This document shows positions 36,288 through 49,967 of a DNA stretch of 64,000 nt, piece by piece. The stretch lies in the NCBI GenBank assembly GCA_008477525.1, contig SPDT01000006.1, positions 4,553,501 to 4,617,500 of the forward strand, given 5' to 3'. The notes beneath the pieces were generated by a model. That model was given only the letters and a program-made list of their open reading frames with translations, was not told where the DNA came from and made no database searches. Made by a program: the position numbers and the translations under genes. This DNA comes from Hypomyces perniciosus. Lineage: Eukaryota; Ascomycota; Sordariomycetes; Hypocreales; Hypocreaceae. Every line of letters begins with the position of its first letter. Positions within the stretch are counted from its first letter, which is position 1.

Positions 36288-37457
36288 GGACGATGAAGGG
36301 CATAACGACGTTTGTGTGGATAAACTAAGAATGTCTGGCTAGCTCAGGTCAGGCTCCAGAACAGACAAGACCTCCACACACAAAGAGTAGTTAGTACACC
36401 TGAAATATGACACGGCCCCTACGTTGGGGAAACGATTAGTTGATAGACCGTAATCAACGGCCGTAATCAACAATACCCTAAAACACCCCCTCCTTCCTGA
36501 ATGATGTATCCCCTGAAGTCCCGATTTTCCAGCCCGGTTCTGACCGGGAACAAGATATATCCACATTGTAGGCACACCGTCCGTGAGGCGTGTTCGTGCC
36601 CACCAAACCAATGCTCTCTTCCCATTTTCCATTATCACCCTTCCCCCCTTCCCAAGCTGCCAGGGAACAAATAAAGTGAAAACGAGAAAATATAGTAATA
36701 AGAATACGGAAAATAATAATGAAGACGCTATGTTGCCAAGTTCGTAAAGTAGCATTAATCCTTCCCATTGCCAGAGCACCATTTTCGGCCGTGCCCCCAC
36801 CTACCCTTTTCGCAAGGGGAGAAGGGGGGATAAAGAAATCAAAGATATAAAAGTAAACAAATAAACAAATAATAACGAATATAGTCCCTAAGAGTGGCAT
36901 AGTCGGGGTCGCGTGAGCGGTAGACAACGATGGTCTTTAGTTGAGTCATGTCGGATATATACTAGTAAGTAGTAATGCAAAATATCGATCGTATGTCGAA
37001 ATAAGGGGGTTCCCGTATTAATTCTCGCAGGCCGTAAATTTGGTTTCGTTGCCGATAGATCTGTTGTCAGATTATATAGTCGCCTCCCTTCCATTCTCAA
37101 CCCCAGTTTCCATTCTTGCCGGGCCGTCCGTCCCAACCCTATCCGTCTCGACAGGCCTTTTCAGGATATCCGGCTTCAGCCCTTCCGATAGGCTAGGTGG
37201 TAGATGGTCTCCTTTTCTCTTCGGTCAATACCATGTCATCCGCGTGAGCGGGAAAGATCAAGGTATTGGGTAGTCTTGGTAGTTTTCAGTGACGCCCCTC
37301 TTTGCTGTAATGTTCCGTTAAGCCCATGAAAATACCCCTGGGCTCCCATCAAGGAGCAACAGGGATATCCTCTAGATCCCCCCACCTCTCCATTACCTCC
37401 GATACACCAGAAAGAACCGAAACGCCGGTGGTAGTAAGAAACTCAACTCCCTGTCTT
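36288..37457. other. Convergent intergenic spacer
   Basis: A 1.17 kb 3'-to-3' spacer between the PXA gene and the HTH regulator. It is AT-rich around 36690-36890 on a background of long 3' UTRs. No gene was found. Confidence 0.45.
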
Positions 37458-39225
37458 TCACCTTGCCTCCATCGCTCCATCCATCGAGGCTTGTATTTCC
37501 CCATCACCCTCTGGGATTCTGGATAAACCCCCTATCGACGGCCGCACGTTTTGATGCTGTTGGATTTGGAGCTTCTTTGTTAACTGAGAAAGATTTATCA
37601 GGTCACTCTGGTCAAATTGTCCATCTGAACTGCACCGGAGAAAGTCAATTAACGTTTGTGCTGCCCGTCTAGCGTCCTCGGCTGTCGGAGAGGTGGGCGA
37701 TGAATCTGCAGGTGTGGACGGCATGGCGCTACTATTAGCTGTGGTATTATTTGACCGCGCTGCAATGCTCGAGTTGCTACTGCTGCGACGTAAGGTGGTT
37801 GGCGATGTTAACGTCGTATCGAGTGTGAAGGGAGTGGTCTGAACTTCGTTCGTTGGTGACTCGAGAGCGGACCCTGTCGTAGCCGAGGAGGGATGTCGTG
37901 GAGTGATTGGCTCCGTGCTTGTCACCTGATGAACATAGTCGATGTTGATCGAAGGGAATGTATTGCTTCTCTTTTCACGATGATGAAAGTCGGGAGCTGT
38001 CGACTGCAAGTGGATGTTGTTCTGATCCATTGGAAACGCTCCAGCATTTGGATCTGGAGAGAAGTGAAACGGCCCCGTTGGACTCATAGTTTCACTAGAG
38101 AAAGATGCGCAATTGTCTCGCAAATCGCTTGCCAACGAGGTGGAGGACTGAGACCCATTTTGTCGGTAAGAAAACTCGAAGTCGATGCCGTCGGCACGTA
38201 GATCTTCATCGCTGCGACTGCCAGAGAGAGGCGAGAGCTGGCGGGTAGGTGAAATCGGAGAAATTACGCTCGAGTTTCTGTCTCCTGGAAAGCCGGATAT
38301 TGTGGCGTTGTCTAGAATGTTGGTCTCGGATGCACGGCGCACTAGCCGGCCGGCTCCAATGTTGTGCTTTTGCTTGAACTTTTGAAGCCAACTACCTGTC
38401 AGACTGGATAACAGACCTTCCTGGTTACCGCTAGCGTGAGCAAACCGTTTTGCCTGCTCCATAATCTCCTCATCTTTGACGTCAAACCCTTGCTGCTGCT
38501 GCCGTCGGACATAGTTGCTGAGGGTTCGATCAAAGTCTGGAGCCTTTCCTTTAGTACGCTTAGCCATCGCGCTCTCTGGTTCAGTTTCCCGCTTCAGGTA
38601 CTGATCCTTGAGTCTTAAAACTTTCGAAACGGTACTATGACAGGATGTTAGTTGTCCTTGACTGATATCCTCGGTGCGTAGTTCAGCGTGTCTTTGAGAC
38701 CTACCTTCTTTCCACTCCGAATCTTGCACCGATATCTGCCTGTCTCGTGCCCGGGTTCTCCTCGTGGAACTGGCACATGGCTCGTTTTTGCTCGGCACTC
38801 AACGTCTTCCGTGCCTTTTCGTGCTGGAGTGGGTGTCCAATGGAAGGTAGATTATGCGCTGGTGCCATAGACAATGTAGGTGCAGAGTAACTCCCCGATG
38901 GAGTTGGATTCGTCAACTGACTGGGCCATTGCGTGTTCAACATAGGGAGCTGGTGGTGGCCCATTGTCGGTGCAGGCTGTATAAGTTGATGATGTGCTTG
39001 CGGCTGGGGAGGAGGCGGGGGCATTCTGCTCATAGGCTCCGATGGCAATCCGTGAGGCATGAATCCACCAAAGGTGCCATACTCATTTAGAGGACTGTTC
39101 CCGTACGGACTCTGGCTGTAAGGGCTCATACCAGCCCAAGAATCGTTGGGGTATCCAGTGCCACTGCTTTGCACCATTGTCGCCTCCTGTCCCATAGGGG
39201 CAGACCCATTGACGGTGGTGTTCAT
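37458..39225 (-). CDS. CENP-B-type HTH DNA-binding protein (putative transcription regulator)
   Basis: Exons 38705-39225 and 37458-38634 (565 aa). The N-terminal 130 residues are Pro/Ser/Gln/His-rich and disordered. Then come two DNA-binding helix-turn-helix units related to the CENP-B/Tc5 transposase family: KARKTLSAEQKRAMCQFHEE to VERSTVSKVLRLKDQ (restored across the intron), and LSNYVRRQQQQGFDVKDEEI to WLQKFKQKH. The C-terminal 330 residues are Ser/Thr-rich with many SP/TP sites (ISPISPTRQLSPLSG) and end in a short helical AAQTLIDFLRCSSD. There is no DDE nuclease domain, so it is a domesticated, regulator-type protein rather than a transposase. An 8.1 kb gene-free region lies upstream. Confidence 0.9.
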
Positions 39226-42200
39226 TCTCTCATATATGATGCCCAGTCTATTGCTGGGATTTTACAGCTTCTGAAAACCTGATCGAGGGTCTTAGCGGCA
39301 GCCACTGAGACGAAGCACGAGCTTGTTAGTTACGCACGACCCAAGTTAAAGGGACTGGCGAAAGCTCAGCATCAAAATGCAGAGACCTGGATCCCAAGGA
39401 CTAACAAGAATCTTTGCTCTTCAACCAGGGGGGTAGGGTACGAACCTCATGGACGACGAATGCAGAAGAAACGCATAGTCGTATCGAAGCGGAAATCTCT
39501 GGACGGAAGAAGCGTGCAATGTCCAAAACAGGGCAAGCGGCGTCGATGCCAAAGAGCCTTCGTTGAAAACGTAGCAACACACCAAAAGGATGAATCTGTC
39601 GAGCCCTGAGTGGGAGTCGTTATCTGCACAGAGGTGCCTTGACGACAAGACCTGTCACTGAAGGTATGTCTCGTTCGCACTACTGTGGGAGGTTGTGGAA
39701 TGGGTTCCAGAGAGTGAAGAGCAAGAAGTTGTCTCGTACAGGTCAGCCCTGGTTTGTCAGTTACTTTAACTGCTGAAGTATGTATTCAAGACCCGCTGGC
39801 GGGCCCCTTCCACGCGGTAATGGCCTGATGAGACAGACGATTCTTCGTCTTTACTCGCCGCCTCGCACCTTGTGGGGGCGTGTTATGGAAGAGTTACGGG
39901 ATATGCGGAGATAGAGAGCGACTCGTGTCAGCCCTGGACAAGAGAGAGAATTGTGCGTGTGGTTGAAGGGCGGAGACACCTTTGAGATGAACCAAGTACC
40001 GGCCCACGATGTCGACCCCAGCCCCGGCTTGTAATGGAAATCGGCGTGTGTACGTAGTGTGGCAGGAAGAGCAAGCAAGCAGACCAAGTACATACAAGAT
40101 CTGGAGATTGTTGGTCCAGGGGACAGACGGCAAGTTCGGCGGTTTGCTACAGACAAGACGTGGCCTGGCAGCGCCAGACTAGGGCATCGAAGTATCATCC
40201 AGATGCGTGGAGAGACCAGACGGGGACCATAGATAGACTACATTATGTATGAAGGAAGCGGAACGTTGGGCCCATGTACTCGTACATATGTATGCACATG
40301 CATGCACGAACACTGTGTCCAGGGACCCCTCGCAGGGGCATCATCCGGGGGGGTTATAGTAGAGAGGGCGTGTCCATAAGGCCATCTCTTCATGTGTGTG
40401 TCAGTTCCGCTGGTGGCTCTGTCTGCAGGAGTACTCCGTACTAGTCGTACGCCATATGTTTTTATGGCGTCCGTGTTTGCGCGTGTCTGCCCGCACAAGA
40501 GAACGTCTGCGAGCGAAGGGTGTGGGGCCTAATGATTCGGTCCAAAAACGGAATGGGCGTGAGAGAGCAACGACCAGGATTGGGGGCGTCCCAGATGGAT
40601 CCAGATGGACATGGGATGGCTGAATGGATCATGGAGGAGATTGGGTCGTAGTATGACGAGCCAGAGACGGCCGACCGAAGACCAGGGCCTGCCGGGGAGA
40701 GAAGAGGAGGCATCGGGCGGATCTGAGGCGAACATCCACCCAATTGATGAATTATGACCTATTCCTCCTGCGCCAGTGGTTGAACGGAGAAGATGGGATG
40801 GGACATGATATTATGATTTGATTTGATTTGCTTGTGCAGAGTTTAGTGCTAAGGCACGAAGTACGAAGTAGGTTGGGTACTCTATGTTGTGCAACTCCGG
40901 AAAAACAGGGACAAACATCCCGTACTTTCCTTGCTTTCCATGCGGCACACCACACAGATGGAAGGAGCAAAAAGAGGGAGGGGCAGGTAGGACAAAGAAA
41001 CGGCGATGAGGCTTACTTCTAGGTAGGTATTCACCCACTATAAACAAATGCTACTCGAACTGCACACACGCACACAAAACATCCATGCCAACATCTTCAT
41101 TCCGACGAAGAAAACGAGAACTACGAAGTATGGAATACTACTAATACTACTACTACCTCTACTACCTCTACTACCTCTACTACCTCTACTACTGTGTACG
41201 AAGTGCTTGCATCGGCAGGCACATGGCACTACAAAACATCGGATCGACAGAGCATCACCAATGTCCTTCTTAACCAATAAGGGCCCCATAGCGGCCAAGT
41301 CTGGACCAGCAAATCCATTGAGCCATCAATCTTCGCATCAGCAACCTTTATCGGCCCATCCACTATAAAAAATCACGGTTGAGAGTGGGGGGAAAAAAGA
41401 AAGAAGAGGAAATCCCGGTCGTTGACCACCAAAGCGAACACCATGGTATTACTCGTACTCCATATTCCGTACGGGAGTACTCCGTACATAACGCCGCAAC
41501 GCAAATGCTGGCCCCCAGCCTGGTTTCCGCCCGCGGTCCACTTCTTTTTCTGTTGCCCAAATCTAATCCCCAGCTGACGGGATCCTCTTGTTGGCCTTGC
41601 TCTGTCCAATGAGGGTCCAGTTGGAGAGATGAGGCCAGAGCTTGGCTAGTGTGCGGACTGGAGTGTGTCCCAAATCAATCAAAGCCGTTCATCCATTGGG
41701 GCCTCTTGGACTATTAACTGTTTGCACTTACCGGTCACTTTATCAACCGTCAGACAGTGGGCCAAGATTTATTCTATCGACTTCAAACTTCGGATATCTC
41801 TCCATGGCAGCCTCGGACAAAGACAACTACGACAACCTCCATACTTCGTACTGTAACTCCATGCCTCCTCGCCTTCTCCGCCTACCCTACTGCCAGTATC
41901 GAACACTTACCGAACTAGTTAAGCTAAAACAGTATCAGCAGGGATTGAAGAAGGGGGTGTGTGTCCGTCAGCTCCCCGCGAGACCCACAGAGAGGAGTGC
42001 ATTTTTTATCTGCTAGCGGGAGAGAAGAAGAAAGTCACCATCACCGACGCCATCTTATAGGGCCATTTTATCCATTGTTTAGCAAGCTTGCCCAGGTTGA
42101 CGCCGCTGTTGACTTACTGTTCGATGGGGAAGACCTGGCGCTCGGCTGGAGACCGGGAGCAGCCTTTGTCCGAGACATCATCACCAGGCTTTGCTCATCA

Positions 42201-45200
42201 AATTGGCAAACTTAAAAGCTCGGAGATTGAAGAACTTCTACAGTAGAACACGAGCCCCTATACCTGGAGTCCTCGCACTGTACACGATACCCCCACTTGT
42301 CTGATGCCCACCAGGAACTGAACGAGATCGGCTTCAGTACTCGTACATACTACTCATACGAGTACACAGATTCAAGCGCATGGGAACGAGAGTGGTCTGT
42401 TCGCCCTGACAAAGGCCCAAGGCAAGGCTATGAAGTGCAAGGCATACTGCTCCGTGCGTACCTGTAGGACGATTGCTACTGTAAGTACGGAGTACATATG
42501 AAGTATTCTACTCCTACCATCCCTCTCAGTGTCTCAGACATGACTCCGTCCTCGTCCAGGATGCTAGCAAGCCACCGCCCACCCCAAACCCGCATGATGA
42601 GCGAGCAAGCCGAGGAGAAAGCCAACTTCAAGAAAGCTGCTACTCGTACTAGTACGTGCTACTAAGGTCGAGCTCCTCGGCAAGGCCAGATGGAGGCGTA
42701 TAGAGATCACGGCAAATGGTTACTCCGCGAGTCTTCGCTTCCATGGATGTTTCATCACGGTCGGAGACAGCCACCTTCCTTCATCAATGACACGCAGCAC
42801 GCAGCTAGCGCCGCCGCCTCGCCTCGAGCTGTGAACGAGGCGTCCAAGATGGTGGTAGGTATGTGCAGCATCGATTGTACATAGCCATTCGAAGCAGGAT
42901 CGTGGTCCTGTTGCTACGGACCCTAACAGCCTCGCTGCCACCACGATCGTGTGAGGTGAGGCGAGATTTTAGACTGTCCACCACGGCGCGAGCCGCAAAA
43001 GGCCGCCAAAGGGAAGCCCAACCAATATGGATGAAGTGGGATCATTCGGTCTGTCTGGCTTTCTCTGCGTGTCACCTCGCAAGAACCGGCAGCTGGAATC
43101 TGAAACAAAACATTTCCATGCGAGTACGACAGATCAAAATGTCAACGTGCTCCGTCGTCTTAGGCATACCATTCCGCAGTCATGACAATCATCCCGAGCA
43201 AGTGATATGCTAACCCATAACAGGAAAAAAGGGCGCCCCAAGGATTTTTTTCCCTTCATTTTTATTTTTGCTTCTTTCTTTCCGCCATGTTATTTTGAGT
43301 CAGGAAACGTGCAAATGGATTACTAAGGGGGTATTCGGGCACTATTAATACATTACATACAGAGTTGAAGACCATTGTTATGTTATTACTGAATGATAAC
43401 CAAGTACTATGTATGAGTACTCCAATGAAGGTAACCGATGTCAGACACACCCACATTCAAGCTTGGAGCAGACTACTGATACTACGAGGATACTTTCGGC
43501 TTCTGCAAATTCAGAGTTGGATTCCGAAGAAAAGATGACACGTCTGAATAGGCAATCTAAACTTCTGAGACATCATTCTTGGCCTGTTGAGTTGTTTTAA
43601 CACAGACCGGACCTGGAGATGTCAAATCTACACCTAATCTCATCCATACCAGCCTTGTTAACGAGACGAATCATCCCAGCAGCCATGGGCATCCACATCC
43701 TCGAACGTAACTATGGGGTTGCGTTGCCTTTTCAGTCACTCCCCGTCTTGACATTAACATACACAATTCCCCTTCACAGGTGCACAACACCATCACATTC
43801 AACCAACATATCATCAATACCGAAACGCAATAGCTAGGTACGAAGTACACTTGGAAGGATGACTGCCTACGAAATACATGGGGCTTCTGAATCCTCGCTG
43901 CATTCGTATCCACTTGATGGTTTGCGTCTGGCCAGCGCCTATGGATGGATGCAATACATCGTCATCTAGCATCGGCCTCCATAATTTCCGATCTTCGCCG
44001 CACGTCTCTTAGATCATTGGGCGGCAAGATGAAAATCCTGCACCATCCTCCTCCCTGTCTCTTTGTCTGACTCTTTTTACTCAAGAAGAAGTGGGTTTGA
44101 GGGTGGGCGCATGGGGAGGGTGGCGTCTAAGCCAAGTGTAGCTTCCGCTCTACGGCTCTCCCGCTGGCCAGGCCTATCATCCATCCTTGGCCACCTCTTG
44201 TCCACTTGGGCTTTCAGGTGGCTTGTTGTGGAGGCAGGTTTGTGTCCAACCGACCAAACCAATGAGCCACCAAAGACCGCGCCATTACGGAGTGCATTGC
44301 AAAGCCTGATTGAAACTCCTGCCACCGACCCCGAACTCTATGCGAGGTCGATGAACAGCCCTTCAGCTGAAAACCTGTTGCTTCTTAGGAGTTACTGGCT
44401 TGCCGGGATCGATTTGGTTCATCAATCTGGTCATACACACATACAAGTATTTACTCGTATGTAATATGTACCCGCCCAGCCCGTATGTACTAATACTACT
44501 ACTACTACTTCCAAGGTAGGGACGGTGTCGTGTACCTAATGAAACGGAGCCAGCCTTTACTACTATGTACTAGTTAAAGATAGTACTAGTAGTAGTAATT
44601 CCCTCTCACCACTGGAACAGACGCGACGCGTACAAGCTCAATCTTATCAGAATATCTTGGCCAAGGGGGAGAATTACTACTCATACTACTGCTACTACTG
44701 CTACTCCTGCTACAATAGGTGCGTATTTGATCCAATTGGAAATGAGATGCTGGGTACGGAGCAGTTAACTACTACTAGTAGTGGAACGGCAACGGCCAAT
44801 CCCGACGAAATCTACCGGCATCCAATCAACAGTGAATGCCGAGGCGGGTGATAACTGGCGACGACTTTCAGGGCTGCACGCGACAGCCAATTGAGAATCC
44901 CAACAGGACATTGTTCTGAGGGAATACTGATACACGAGCATGTTTGGTCAGCAAGATCCCGGCGAATTATCCTATTCTGCTACTATTGTTGTGCGACTGG
45001 TTTGTGCCGCGTGACCAATGCAACAAGGCACACACGAATATGTCAACCCTTAAAGACGGAGTGGAGTGCTTGACATGACGTCGGCAAATACTACGAGTAA
45101 TGCGATAATGTGAGGCTGCCAACTCAGCCTTCTCATACTATTGCCATACGAGTACGGAGTACTTCGTACAGTCTCGATCGTACAACTAGAGAAAGGCCGC

Positions 45201-47374
45201 AGAATAGGCCGCCCAGCATGCAAAGATCGACCATGCCTTGCTTGCAATTCTATCTGGCATGGCCCCCGGTTTTGCGATGGAGCTCCACAGTCCAGATAGG
45301 TAGTACTGCTCCGTACGAGTACTACTTCGTACTTTACTCGTCCTGTCGACTTCTACTACTCGTACTAATACTACTCCATAGGTACCATGCAGTTTCTGAT
45401 ACGTCAGCTCCTTTGTCATTCCCATCTGTCGAGTTCCGCTTCTCTTTTAGTAGGAGTATTACTACAGTACTACTACGAGTACTACTACATCCGGACTTGT
45501 CTGGGTCTTCGGTTTTCCAGTCCCCATGACGGAGTGGAGCATGGCTGTTGGTATTACAAACCCTCGCACAAAGCATGCGGACATGGTTAGCGAGACACTT
45601 CATGGTCTGTGTGCCTTTCTCTCCCTAGCCTACTCATAGTCCTCCTGATCTAGCTTGAGGATGGGCATGGGCCACAACACGCGCCGTGCGCCGTTGCTGT
45701 CAAAATGCAAGGCGCCACCAAAATCCTCGCTCCCGCGATGTCCGCCTCAAACTCAACTTGGACGGCTACATATCGAAAAAGCAATTCTTTGGCGGGGGCA
45801 AAGCAGGTAAATCCTCACCGTTGCGCCATTCCACAAGCACCCAAGTCGATGTGCTACCATTTGCTAATCAAAACGGCCAAACCCAGATGTGAGACTGCGC
45901 GGAGTACGAGTAGGTACTGGAGCTGGCTTTATTACTAGTTGGTCTTCTTCCCTTGGTAGTAGGTAGGATACAGCTCGTATCTACTACGCTAACTACTGGC
46001 CTCTCGCTCATTGACATCATCCTAATCGACTCGATTGGCTGCCTGATGAACGACAATCAACATGAATAATGACGAAAACGCAGCGTTGGGGAAGCCGCCT
46101 CTTCTAGGTTGGGCGCCTTCTATGTACTACTTACCGACCCACCTATCGTCCGTCTCCATCTCCATCTCTCATCCGGGCGGCAAGAGAAGCTCTCTGAAAG
46201 GCTGGACTTGGACGAACCAATACGATTTCCCGGAGCCCTGTTGCGAGCTTTACGAGCAACATATGTGCGAAGTACTCTATACATTGGTACTACTCCGTAC
46301 CTATCAAGTAGCCAGTATTGTTTTTTTTTTTCAACTCCCACTAAGCGCCGAAGATGCAAGCCAAGCAAAAGGCATGTTCACCCCCCTCCCTCCAGGGTTC
46401 GAGCTTTCTCTCCTCTTGCTTGGCCCCCCTCCGAGTTGGGTAGACAAAGCTCCCACAATGGTCCAAAAGGGACTGGGTGAGTCCCCACGTTTCTAGCGTT
46501 TTAGGTGCTGCACGGTATGGCCGCAGATCGAGAGGCCCTCGGCTATGCAGGGCCAAGGTACGCAGGGCCAACAACAGCACACGGGCATCAAGTCACATTC
46601 TTTCCTTCTCAGCCTTGCTTCACGAACATGAAGTGCAAGTGTCGAGCAGCATGCTACGAACGGGCGGGCATGAGGGACGGGGTGAAATACAGGTACGTCG
46701 TACGAAGGAGGGGAAGACATCATCAACATGATTCATCATCATTATCAAGAGCACAACTCCCTTGTTTGCTTTGCCGTCTTGCCGTTTTGTTTTTCTTCGT
46801 ACTAAATACTACTAGCAGTACTACTTTGTATCTGTTGAAGTATCCTTTGTTGTGGAACCCTGTCTGGCCTGGACCTCCTCCCTGTCACCTTTTCCGAATC
46901 CGTCATCCGTTAGCAACAGTAGTACTATTTGTCCTTTTTCCTCTTTCACTCCGCGGCCCACCGGAACCATTGCCGTCGATCATCATCGCGTCTGTCTCTC
47001 TCCATGCGTGTTTCCGCGCATTGACCACAAACTCTTTTTGCTCACATGCAATCTGTCGTACCATCGCCGCTCATCAGTCGTTCCCTGTCTGTCTTGCCCT
47101 AGTGTGGTGTGTGTTTAAGTCAGAAATTTTCCCGAAACGGAGACCGTCATGCATCCTTTCGGCCAAAAACGTTCCAAGCTTAAACATGATTTTGTTTGTT
47201 TGCTATCGGCAGGACCACGAGCCAGGTTTGAGACCACCCGCATGTACAGTCCTATCGCACATGCTCGGTGATCCGCACAACCTTCCAAGCTGGCACGGCA
47301 CTCGAAGCCAAGCGAAGAGCGTCGTCACTCTCGCGGATTGCCCAGCATAGCGTCTGGGCGTTTGTGGTGGTTCA
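39226..47374. other. 8.1 kb gene-free region upstream of the HTH regulator
   Basis: No protein gene that I can defend. The region carries many TAC/GTA triplet runs, at least five TACGGAGTA/TACTCCGTA motifs (40432, 41478, 42486, 45153, 46291), a 9-bp tandem repeat (41150-41193) and several related TACGAAGT sequences. The longest frame (46505-47350, plus, 281 codons) has no domain, no splicing pattern and a biased composition. It may be long regulatory sequence, long 5' UTR, noncoding transcript, or degraded insertion; the sequence alone does not decide. Confidence 0.5.
41150..41193. repeat. Tandem repeat, 9-bp unit CTACTACCT
   Basis: Four perfect copies of CTACTACCT (41150-41185) plus a partial fifth, flanked by further CTA triplets on the left. 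Confidence 0.9.
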
Positions 47375-49147
47375 TCATCGCTTGATGATGGTAACTGTTG
47401 TGTGCCATTAGTACAAGTATTCTTTCTGGTTCTCTGGGCAGGCGGTTTGGCCGCTGCCAAGCTGGCCAAGGGGGGGGGGAAAGTGGCTGGAGCTTCTTGT
47501 CGTCCGTCTAGGACTCATCCAGGATGTCTCTCCCACCGCCAGTGGCGTTGTCATTCAGGGGTTGGGCAGTAGCACTCACCAACATCCTCGTCTTCCAACT
47601 CATGGGCCAGGCCGACCCTCTGTGGCTGATGTTTTACCGACTTGCCATAAACAACGGCACTCTTGAATTGTTCCACAATGCTGCGATGAATGGCGTTGCA
47701 CTGATGTTGTATCACACATATCAGTCAACCACAGGCCAACGGCATGGAGGCACGACGCCACAATAGGTTTCCGTTACTCACGAAATCTTCGACCGTGCAT
47801 TTTGACGCCCTGAGCACCACGGGGGCCGAGTAGTCCGGCTGTCTGCCCTTGGGCTTCGTGTAAACCCGCTTGAGGCTCAGTTTCTCCCACATGGCCTCCA
47901 TGAGCTCGTCAATGTTCCACCCATGCTCGGAGCTGATGGGCACCGCATTGGGGATGCGGTACAGCAGATCGAGCTCCTCGATACTGATCGAGTCGATTTT
48001 GTTGAGGCAGTAGACTACAGGGATATAGCTGCCCGACCACGTCAGCATGCATTCCGTACAGTAATACTCGCGCCCCCCTCTCCAACCCTGGATGTGACTA
48101 CGAGTACTGTTGCAGGCAAACAATCCTGTCAAGCAGCCGCACCAGAGTCTGGGACATTCATTCCACTTGCAGGAACGCCTCACCTGCGGCTCTTTGCCTC
48201 AATGACATCAATAAGATCATCGACGGTGGCATCGCATCGAATCGTAATGTCAGCGGAATTGATCCGGTATTCACTCATGACAGCCTTGATCTCATCGTGG
48301 TCAATGTGCGTGAGTGGCTGGGTGCTCGTGATGTTCAAGCCGCCCTTGTCCTTCTTCCTGAAGGTAATGTTCGGGGGCTCCTTGTTGATGCGGATTCCGA
48401 AACCCTCCAGCTCGGCCTCGATGACTCTCTTGTCTGTGAGTGGCTTGTTGACATCCAACACGATGAATATCAGGTGGCACGTCTTGGCAACGGCGATGAC
48501 CTGGCGACCTCTTCCTCGACCGTCTTTGGCACCCTCGATGATTCCTGGCAAGTCGATAATCTGCAATGGGGCGCCTAAGTGATTGACCTGGTCAGTACTC
48601 CGTGCTCCCCCCACACGCTTCAGCCCCAATGATCAACAGTCGACAGTAGTACACACCATTGTAGATGACCTGTCCAGGCACAGACGTCAGGGTCGTGAAT
48701 TCGTATGCAGCCGCCTCAGAGTGCTGGCCCGTCAGCCTGCTCATCAGCGTACTCTTGCCCACCGAGGGAAACCCAATGAAGCCAATACTCGCAACACCCG
48801 TCCTGGCCACGTCGAAGCCCGCGCCGCCGCCGCCTCCGCCGCCACTCGGAGTGAGCAGCTCGCGCTTCAGCTTGGCCAGCTTGGCCTTGAGTTGACCCAG
48901 GTGGTACGACGTCGCCTTGTTCTTCTGGGTCTTGGCCATCTATGCATTCGGGATACGGATTTCTCGTTAGTTCCTCGTTCGTTTTTTTCTCTTCTTTCGC
49001 AAGAGACGCGGGGGCGTATGAATGGTGGCCACAAACCTCGGCCTCAATGTCCTTGATCTGTAGTTTTTTCTCGTCAGCAAAAACCCTGATTCCGCAACAG
49101 CAGGCAAAGCAGTAGCATAGGCATACCTTGTCCACGGTGGTCGCCAT
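47375..49147 (-). CDS. RBG1: Developmentally regulated GTP-binding protein Rbg1/DRG1
   Basis: A conserved Obg-class GTPase associated with ribosomes. Seven exons: 49127-49147, 49037-49057, 48657-48939, 48184-48574, 47782-48028, 47580-47700, 47375-47394 (367 aa, the family length). Two 21-nt exons encode MATTVDK and IKDIEAE, and the last exon of 20 nt completes EDEDVVTIIKR. G1 is GFPSVGKST (about 70-78), G3 [10 protein letters not shown]4 NKID; the switch region and the C-terminal TGS domain ([16 protein letters not shown], ending at [16 protein letters not shown]) are intact. Tiny first, second and last exons make it easy to mis-annotate; naive reading stops at CYCPTPE instead of the conserved tail. 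Confidence 0.95.
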
Positions 49148-49967
49148 GATGTCGGCTTAGCAGACGCTATCTCGATTCCTGTCTTCGTCTGATTCGTCTT
49201 CTCCTCTTCTTCTCCCCCTTACGATGCGATGCGGTGTCGTAGACGTTTGTTTGAAGAGGTTCTGTTCAAACTCTGAGTTGAGTGGCGGAATCCTTTTGGT
49301 GGGTTGACTTTTGGTGGGGTAATTTTTTGGTGCGGCTCTGACGACCAACCAGTGATGTCAGCTTGTCCACCACTTTTTGGGAAACCTCAGATATTGAATA
49401 TCTACGAAGTACGCCCTCACATTGTAATGTATCAACGAACTATTATGGGCAATGTCCAATTAATGGCCTGGACAGGCGCATCTGAGCTCTCATATCTGCT
49501 ACGACAAGCACTGAGCGTGCGCACAAACCAATCGGGAATTCAGTAGTAATACAGGATAATCATCGTTCATAGGTATCTTCTCGTCGCCTCCAAACGTCGT
49601 CGCGACCAGAGAGGTATCTCACCAACACACAACTCTGACATCAAACGCCTCATTTCATGGTTTCCCCACACCTTAAACCCCGTCGCATCTTTGCAGGAAA
49701 CAAAAAGAGAACAAGCAAGTCATCCATCCAATGTGCCTTCACAGCGAGATAGCCGACCCCTGGCCTCTCCCATCTCGAGGTATCCCAACCTTTGGTCCAC
49801 CGTTCAAATCATTCCGGGGGACCACAGATGTGCAATCCCCCTCGTCTATAGACATATACACGGAAAACAAAGGAAAGGAAACACAAGTAGCGTGAGGTAG
49901 TACAACATTATTTGTTTCAGGTTTTCCCTCCTTTCAAAATCCGTCCAGCACTGCATTCCAAGCAGCT
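49148..49967. other. Intergenic region, RBG1 promoter and Hos4-like 3' flank
   Basis: These 820 bp contain the RBG1 promoter. TACGAAGTAC lies near 49401. No gene was found. Confidence 0.45.

Noticed and set aside
37458..39225. Tc5/pogo-type transposon
   Set aside because: Only the DNA-binding HTH units are present; no DDE domain and no terminal inverted repeats were found.
46505..47350. 281-codon open frame on the plus strand in the gene-free region
   Set aside because: Composition is biased and irregular, there is no domain or signal, it runs into the RBG1 3' end, and no splice structure fits.
39226..47374. CRISPR-like array suspected from triplet repeats
   Set aside because: Repeats are 3-9 bp microsatellites without spacer structure, and the genome is eukaryotic.
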